A stretch of 10,567 nt of DNA from JAHHLP01 sp041609895 (GTDB taxonomy: Bacteria; Bacteroidota; Rhodothermia; Rhodothermales; JABDKH01): the NCBI GenBank assembly GCA_041609895.1, contig JBFIPX010000106.1, forward strand, positions 1 through 10,567, given 5' to 3'. The position numbers were made by a program, and so were the translations under genes. Every line of letters starts with the position of its first letter. The first letter of the stretch is position 1. The notes beneath the pieces are model-generated. The model was given only the letters and a program-made list of their open reading frames with translations, had not been told where the DNA came from and made no database searches. This document shows, piece by piece, positions 6,370 through 10,567 of the stretch.

Positions 6370-7320
6370 TTAGTCGATCGGAATCTTGTTACCGTGCTCT
6401 GCCAACCAATCGTCAAGCGAACGCAGCTCAGGGTTAAGTTCGCGGGTGCGCTCCGGGTCACGGATCTGGCAATAGTAATCGTTAAAGTCCCGTTTGAACT
6501 GAAACATGTTGCCCAGGTCGTCAGCGCCCGGAAAACCGAAGCTCCGATACACGTCGGCAGGAACCTCATTGTATGCGATGTCGAGCTTGAGAGCTCGGCT
6601 CAACGCGTCGGCGATCTCTTGGCCGGTCAGCTGATCGCCTGAGATGCCGACGGTCTTACCAATCAGTTCTTTTCCTCGCTTGAAAATTCCATAGGCGCAT
6701 TTGCCGATGTCCTCGGCGACTATGCCTGGCAGTTTCTTGTCGCCCATGGGGAAGGTCACGGCGAGACTCCCGTCCGGGCCACGCTGCGGGCCGGATCCGA
6801 AGTAGATGAAGTTGTCCCAATAGAACGACGTGTAGAGTAAGGTTGTAGGTACTCCATGATCGGTGAAGAACTTATCCGCTTCCGCTTTTGCGTCGAAATG
6901 CGGCACTTTGTATTTGCCCTGCAGCGTCGGCATACGGTCGTCGTCGAGCGGGACCCAATCCCGCGTGTCCTCGAAGGTCGACCAGATTACATGTTGAAGG
7001 CCGGTCTCGGCAGCGGCCGCCGCCATGTTCTTCGCTTGCTCCTTCTCCTTCTCGGGAGAAAAATGCTCCCAGAAAAAAGTCACGCAGTAGGCACCATAGG
7101 CGCCGTCGTACGCTTGCTTGAGGCTTTCGACATCGTCTACGTTGGCTTCGACGACGTCTGCCCCTAGATCAGCGAGTTGCTTTGCCTTATCCGAACTCGC
7201 GTTTCGTGTGAGAGCGCGAACAGCGAAGTCGCTGTCCGGGTCGTTAAGTATTGCACGGGCGAGGCCGCCGCCCTGCGCGCCCGTGGCGCCTGCGACCGCA
7301 ATGATCTTCTTTTCAGCCAT
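6370..7320 (-). CDS. NmrA/HSCARG-like NAD(P)-binding protein
   Basis: A 316-residue Rossmann-fold protein of the atypical short-chain dehydrogenase group. The dinucleotide-binding turn V-A-G-A-T-G-A-Q-G-G-G is at residues 9-19, followed by V-R-A-L-T-R-N (34-40), where the Arg is the expected NADP phosphate contact, and by G-A-D-V-V-E-A-N-V-D-D (53-63), the usual adenine-side strand. V-I-W-S-T-F-E-D (111-118) and H-F-D-A-K-A-E-A-D-K (141-150) occupy the positions where true dehydrogenases carry the catalytic Tyr-x-x-x-Lys; that motif is not present. Many NmrA/HSCARG members are non-catalytic redox sensors that read the NADPH/NADP ratio, and some bind transcription regulators, so a sensor role is as likely as an enzyme. 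Length fits the family. The gene is monocistronic: its own promoter candidate lies upstream and a terminator downstream. Confidence 0.92.
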   Translation of the reverse strand: MAEKKIIAVAGATGAQGGGLARAILNDPDSDFAVRALTRNASSDKAKQLADLGADVVEANVDDVESLKQAYDGAYGAYCVTFFWEHFSPEKEKEQAKNMAAAAAETGLQHVIWSTFEDTRDWVPLDDDRMPTLQGKYKVPHFDAKAEADKFFTDHGVPTTLLYTSFYWDNFIYFGSGPQRGPDGSLAVTFPMGDKKLPGIVAEDIGKCAYGIFKRGKELIGKTVGISGDQLTGQEIADALSRALKLDIAYNEVPADVYRSFGFPGADDLGNMFQFKRDFNDYYCQIRDPERTRELNPELRSLDDWLAEHGNKIPID

Positions 7321-7363
7321 GAGTCTTTAGGGTTTGATGGAGCAGCATTCAAGTAAAGAATAT

Positions 7364-7375
7364 TTGTTATAACAA
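7364..7375. promoter_or_regulatory. Perfect 12-bp palindrome, candidate operator
   Basis: TTGTTATAACAA is a perfect inverted repeat lying over the predicted transcription start of the NmrA-family gene, where a bound repressor would block initiation. No regulator gene is next to it, so the cognate protein is unknown. Confidence 0.4.
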
Positions 7376-7378
7376 TTA

Positions 7379-7407
7379 AATGTAAAGGCCTGTACGCCAA
7401 ATATCAA
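7379..7407 (-). promoter_or_regulatory. Candidate sigma-70-type promoter of the NmrA-family gene
   Basis: On the minus strand TTGATA (7407-7402) is followed after exactly 17 bases by TACATT (7384-7379), inside a markedly AT-rich patch in otherwise GC-rich DNA. It predicts a start near 7372 and a leader of about 50 bases. Sequence match only; organisms of this group often use a different -10/-33 consensus. Confidence 0.4.
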
Positions 7408-7722
7408 GTGCAAAGTCAACACCTGGCTTGGACGCGTAATATTTTTCCAGGTGGTCTCGAGAGGGTTGGAGCCGCTATTCCCGTCGATTCCTCGTAGCTA
7501 ACGTCTGTGCCCGATGACGACCATCAGACAAAGGGGCGGCGTTCGTGGGATTCCCGATGAAGTATGAGACCACGTACGAGTGGAGCGGCCACTCCGACAT
7601 CGGGACTATAAGGGCCGCTGCGAAGGAAGTCTCATCTCCCGCTCAATGACATGTCCGATTAGAGTGGAGGCTGAGTGGCGCGATGCGGAGAGTGACGAAA
7701 GCCGGCGAAGGGCGGATTAGGA
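7408..7722. other. Intergenic stretch without a supported gene
   Basis: About 315 bp between the NmrA promoter region and the DUF2911 stop. No long frame, tRNA or clear terminator for the DUF2911 gene was found. A 30-codon plus-strand frame (7557-7649) and a six-base inverted repeat GAGTGG/CCACTC near 7580-7596 are present, neither convincing. Confidence 0.5.
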
Positions 7723-8328
7723 TTACGGGTTCGTGATCGGGACGCGCACCTCGGTCCGTTCCCAGCTCAACACCATCTCCGCACTATCTTCGGTATTCAC
7801 TAGCGCAATTGTGAAAGGGTCGACGGTTTGTTCGTCCGGCAGCGTGCGAACGACGCTACGGACCACGAACACATCGTTCTCCGGCTGATAGACGTTCGGT
7901 GTGAACTCGCCCGTCGCTTCGTTGAAGATGCCGGTGCCATCCAATCCCACCTGTGGACTGAAGTGAATGACCCAATCGGTAGGGCCGGGCTCGGTAAAGA
8001 TTGAATACGTGCCTGCCTCGAGCCGATTTCCGGCAACAAGAACGGCATCGGATACCGTTATTTCCGTCGACTCATTTGCGCCCGTCCTCCAGATTTCCCC
8101 AAAAGGGACGAGGTAGGTCGTGCTGTCGTTGTTGGCCCCAAAGATGACGCGGCCCCGGATGTAGGGGCGACCATAGGTGACCTTCACATAGGTGTCCCCG
8201 ATATGGGTCTGCGCGATGCCAACCGGGCTGAGGCGGCGTGAAGGATGGAGGTCCTGGGCCTCGATCGACTGACCCGCGAGCAGGGAGATTCCAATAAATA
8301 GAACGCGAAGGTGTCGGCTTGAATGCAT
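7723..8328 (-). CDS. Exported DUF2911-domain protein
   Basis: A 201-residue protein of the DUF2911 family, whose biochemical role is not established. A signal peptide is visible: basic start (M-H-S-S-R-H-L-R), hydrophobic core V-L-F-I-G-I-S-L-L-A-G, likely cleavage after S-I-E-A (residue 24). No lipobox Cys is present, so it is predicted to be soluble in the periplasm or outside the cell. Family hallmarks occur in order: L-S-P-V-G-I-A-Q-T-H-I-G (33-44), V-K-V-T-Y-G-R-P-Y-I-R-G-R (48-60), V-P-F-G-E-I-W-R-T-G-A-N-E-S-T (74-88, the most conserved block), L-E-A-G-T-Y-S-I-F (103-111), D-W-V-I-H-F (118-123) and L-S-W-E (187-190). Length matches a single complete domain. No ribosome-binding site is seen. 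It is transcribed leftwards, divergent from the secreted protein that starts at 8714; no functional link to neighbours is evident. Confidence 0.93.
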   Translation of the reverse strand: MHSSRHLRVLFIGISLLAGQSIEAQDLHPSRRLSPVGIAQTHIGDTYVKVTYGRPYIRGRVIFGANNDSTTYLVPFGEIWRTGANESTEITVSDAVLVAGNRLEAGTYSIFTEPGPTDWVIHFSPQVGLDGTGIFNEATGEFTPNVYQPENDVFVVRSVVRTLPDEQTVDPFTIALVNTEDSAEMVLSWERTEVRVPITNP

Positions 8329-8713
8329 AACGAACTTGCGGGATGTTTTCAGTCGGCGGTAAAGTGAGCAGCAACGCGGTGGCGACTCCAGCCGGTCTCA
8401 GAGGGTCTGCTGTTCACATCTCTTGTTTTCGGCCTAAATCGAATATAGCGTTTCTGCCACAATGAACGACGAAGCACTTCTGCTGTCGGGCCATAGTAAA
8501 CTGACAAGGGTACGAACGGGACCACGCAGGAGAAGAACTCGCGGCCGCCCGCGGCATCCTTGTCGGCGTAAAATTCTATCTAGTCCGTAATGAAAATACC
8601 GACATACCGTTGCGGATAGTCGCCTACGCGACACACGGTGAAAGAACGCCATTCGAGGACTGTTCTAGTCTGTTTGCTAAATGCCATTCCAGGAATTCAC
8701 GGCAACTCAGAGA
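8329..8713. other. Divergent intergenic region
   Basis: About 385 bp that must carry the promoters of the DUF2911 gene and of the large rightward gene. It has an AT-rich patch near 8435-8455 and a composite imperfect hairpin at 8606-8639 (ACCGT/ACGGT outer arms, GTCGC/GCGAC inner arms). No promoter consensus is convincing and no gene is supported; short frames on both strands have arginine-rich or random-looking products. Confidence 0.45.
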
Positions 8714-10567
8714 ATGGCACCTAAATCGCTCATCTTTCTACTCGTTTCGCTCGGAGTTGCGGCAGAGGCATCGGCGCAAACTGTAACGTCAATTCAGGAC
8801 GGGCCTTGGTCCAGTTCGTCTACGTGGAACACCGGTGCTCCTCCGACGGCTAGTGATACCGTCAGGATCATACATCGTGTGGTAGATCCGAGGGACTCCT
8901 GTACAGCCCTGTTCGTGGCAGCGGAAGGTGCGCTGACTTCCGAATCAGCGAGCGAACTGGAAGTTTCAGGAGAGATAGTCAATGACGGGGTCGTCGCGGC
9001 GGGCACGGCAAGCCTTCGCATCAGTCTCGGCGGTGATCTCACGACTACGGGCGTCTGGAATCCGGATGTGACAACATATGCGGCTACCGGAATACAGCAG
9101 GTGCGTCTCGGTGATCAGGCAGTACTCGACGGAACTCACATGCAGAGCGAGCCCAGCGGAACAATACTTGCGGCAACACCACTCGTCTTCGGAGGTCCAA
9201 CACAGATTTGCGACCTGAATGCGAACACGCTGGGTCTGGAGTTTCGCTCGGAAATTACTGCGTCGTTTTCCTGCTTTCTGTCGGCGCAAATCACTAATGC
9301 CACAGACATCGCTTTTGCTGCCGAGAGCAAGCTCAGTCGACTGAGGGTGGCGGGCAACTTGTCGATTCACGGGACACTGAATGTTGGGATCGCAACCATA
9401 CTTGAGGGATCCGCAACCGTCTCTGACACGCTGCAGAATCACGCTGCCGCAAGTGAGACGCTGCTGGTGGAGGGTCACTTGACGAACCGTGGAGTGGTTC
9501 GTGATAACCCAGAGGCTAGAACGCTTACCGTCCATGTTACCGGCGATGTCGTTAATGAAGGTCAATGGTCGACGAGGTCGACGGGATTGGCTGGCATAGG
9601 ACCGCGAACCATACAAGGCTCCGGAATCCACGGTGAAATCAGAGCTGTGGGATCGCACGTTGTTCTGCGAGGAGAGAGTACGGTTCCTCGTCTGATAGTC
9701 GATTCCGGGTCTCTCGTCACGGTGGCGCTCGAAAGCGGCCTTCGTGTCACCGACGCTCAAGCATTCTCGTGCCTTCGGATACGCAACTACGGCCTAGTCT
9801 CTGTAACGGCGGCTGTCGGCTCCCAGATAAGTGCCTCGTTCTGTGAGGCGAATGTGTCTCTTGTCTCAGGACACGGATTGGATTCGCTGACGGTAGAGAC
9901 GTATGGCAATCAGGTCCCCACGGATTTCGCAAACGCCATTCGCACCTGGTGGCGGTTGGAGTCCAACCCACCCGGCGGCTTGCTGTCCGATGTAACGTTC
10001 TCCTACGAGGACAGCCTTCTCGGAGGAAACCTCATCCTCGAAGACAGTCTCCAGTTGTACCACGATCTCGACGGGGGATGGCGCCAGATCTCGATTGAGA
10101 ATCTTCCGAGGTCAAGCTCGTCCAATTTCGTCTCGTTCGAAAATGTTATCGCGCAGGGGTCCTTCACGCTGGCCGCTCCCGGGCTGTTGTCTGTATCCGC
10201 AAGACCGTCGATTATCACTCGAATAGCAGGTCTCACGGAGATACGCATCGGCGTCCCTACCGTCTACGAGTTCTCCTACTACAACAACAGTGATCTTCCC
10301 ACGGGAGATGTCTTGCTGGCGCTCACAACGTCGGGGGGCATCAACATACTCAACGTCCGGCCCGGCCTCGAGGAAGGGGGAATGTCCGATCCCATCGACA
10401 TCGGAAGTCTGATTCTGGATGAGGACAGCACGCGGGTCCTTCTGTGGGCAGATGGGATGGCTCCGCGAGAAACACGTTCTCTTCTCTACACGGTTTCCGC
10501 CCTTCCGGACGGCCTTGGCAAGACGTCGGGAACGCTGGAAGGCGAGGAGGTTACTCTGCTCGGCGGC
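8714..10567 (+). CDS. Large secreted beta-helix/adhesin-like protein (3' end beyond window)
   Basis: An open frame of 618 codons with no stop before the right edge. A signal peptide is clear: M-A-P-K-S, hydrophobic core, and cleavage after A-S-A (residue 21). Just after it comes W-S-S-S-S-T-W-N-T-G-A-P-P (32-44) then S-D-T-V-R-I, an amino-terminal motif common in large secreted proteins of the Bacteroidota group. Residues 80-350 carry recurrent short units of the type G-(D/E/N/H)-(L/I/V)-x-x-x-G-x-(W/V/L), at 86, 107, 214, 254 and 277, as expected for a right-handed beta-helix. Residues 410-490 form another beta-rich region including G-G-W-R-Q-I-S, and 495-600 resemble an Ig-like or DUF11-like extracellular repeat (Y-E-F-S-Y-Y-N-N-S-D). 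The four Cys outside the signal peptide lie in the helix part at 63, 166, 187 and 353, with a fifth at 377. An alternative in-frame ATG at 8681 would add 11 residues. A type IX sorting domain may follow beyond the window, which cannot be seen. Confidence 0.85.
   Translation, partial: MAPKSLIFLLVSLGVAAEASAQTVTSIQDGPWSSSSTWNTGAPPTASDTVRIIHRVVDPRDSCTALFVAAEGALTSESASELEVSGEIVNDGVVAAGTASLRISLGGDLTTTGVWNPDVTTYAATGIQQVRLGDQAVLDGTHMQSEPSGTILAATPLVFGGPTQICDLNANTLGLEFRSEITASFSCFLSAQITNATDIAFAAESKLSRLRVAGNLSIHGTLNVGIATILEGSATVSDTLQNHAAASETLLVEGHLTNRGVVRDNPEARTLTVHVTGDVVNEGQWSTRSTGLAGIGPRTIQGSGIHGEIRAVGSHVVLRGESTVPRLIVDSGSLVTVALESGLRVTDAQAFSCLRIRNYGLVSVTAAVGSQISASFCEANVSLVSGHGLDSLTVETYGNQVPTDFANAIRTWWRLESNPPGGLLSDVTFSYEDSLLGGNLILEDSLQLYHDLDGGWRQISIENLPRSSSSNFVSFENVIAQGSFTLAAPGLLSVSARPSIITRIAGLTEIRIGVPTVYEFSYYNNSDLPTGDVLLALTTSGGINILNVRPGLEEGGMSDPIDIGSLILDEDSTRVLLWADGMAPRETRSLLYTVSALPDGLGKTSGTLEGEEVTLLGG

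Noticed and set aside
7557..7649. A 30-codon plus-strand frame (begins M-K-Y-E-T-T-Y-E-W)
   Set aside because: Composition is protein-like, but there is no ribosome-binding site, no recognised family and the frame is closed by a stop just 13 codons before the ATG; could be a remnant, but unsupported.
8540..8553. GC-only hairpin CGCGG/CCGCG
   Set aside because: Five base pairs in GC-rich DNA are expected by chance; no T-tract or conserved context.
8462..8590. A 42-codon plus-strand frame upstream of the secreted protein
   Set aside because: Arg-rich product typical of random GC-rich sequence and no ribosome-binding site.
8966..9760. A 264-codon minus-strand frame opposite the large secreted protein
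   Set aside because: It lies wholly antisense to a 618-codon frame with a signal peptide and repeat motifs, and its product has no recognisable domain, many Arg/Ser/Cys and no membrane or catalytic pattern.
1..10567. CRISPR array, tRNA, insertion sequence, phage or defence genes
   Set aside because: No regularly spaced repeats, no cloverleaf-like sequence, no transposase or integrase motif and no terminal inverted repeats were seen on either strand.

Overview
The window looks like an ordinary chromosomal segment of a Gram-negative bacterium with GC content of roughly 55-60%. The best guess is a member of the Rhodothermota/Balneolota/Bacteroidota neighbourhood. This rests on a TonB-dependent outer-membrane receptor, a DUF2911 periplasmic protein, a secreted beta-helix-type protein with a W-S-x-x-x-T-W...P...D-x-V-x-I amino-terminal motif typical of secreted proteins in that group, generally weak Shine-Dalgarno signals, and atypical pilin-like proteins. 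The taxon is inference, because no rRNA or other marker gene is present.

Layout. Bases 1-2861 read rightwards: the 3' two-thirds of a TonB-dependent receptor (5' end outside the window), a small single-domain cupin, and a GNAT-family acetyltransferase. They are closely spaced and could be co-transcribed. At 2988-3023 a strong intrinsic terminator closes a leftward operon that faces them. That operon (6009 down to 3052) encodes three consecutive pilin-like proteins whose types and order resemble the PilV-PilW-PilX part of a type IV pilus minor-pilin operon. All three lack a canonical prepilin leader, and the last is a 568-residue PilX-like protein with a large extra passenger. Upstream of it, also leftward, is an NmrA/HSCARG-type NAD(P)-binding protein (7320-6370) with its own promoter candidate, a perfect 12-bp palindrome at the predicted transcription start, and its own terminator (6281-6312). 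About 400 bp without a convincing gene separate it from a leftward DUF2911 lipid-free exported protein (8328-7723). A divergent 385-bp intergenic region then leads to a large rightward secreted protein (from 8714) that remains open at the right edge.

How the genes fit together. Four of the eight genes encode exported or envelope proteins (receptor, DUF2911, secreted repeat protein, PilX-like) and two more are membrane-anchored pilin-like proteins. The cytoplasmic genes (cupin, GNAT, NmrA) look like small-molecule housekeeping or redox-sensing functions. No mobile element, CRISPR array, tRNA or rRNA was seen. The most interesting element is the compact, terminator-closed three-gene pilin-like operon without PilY1, prepilin peptidase or motor genes next to it. 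Nothing in the window amounts to a clearly undescribed system.
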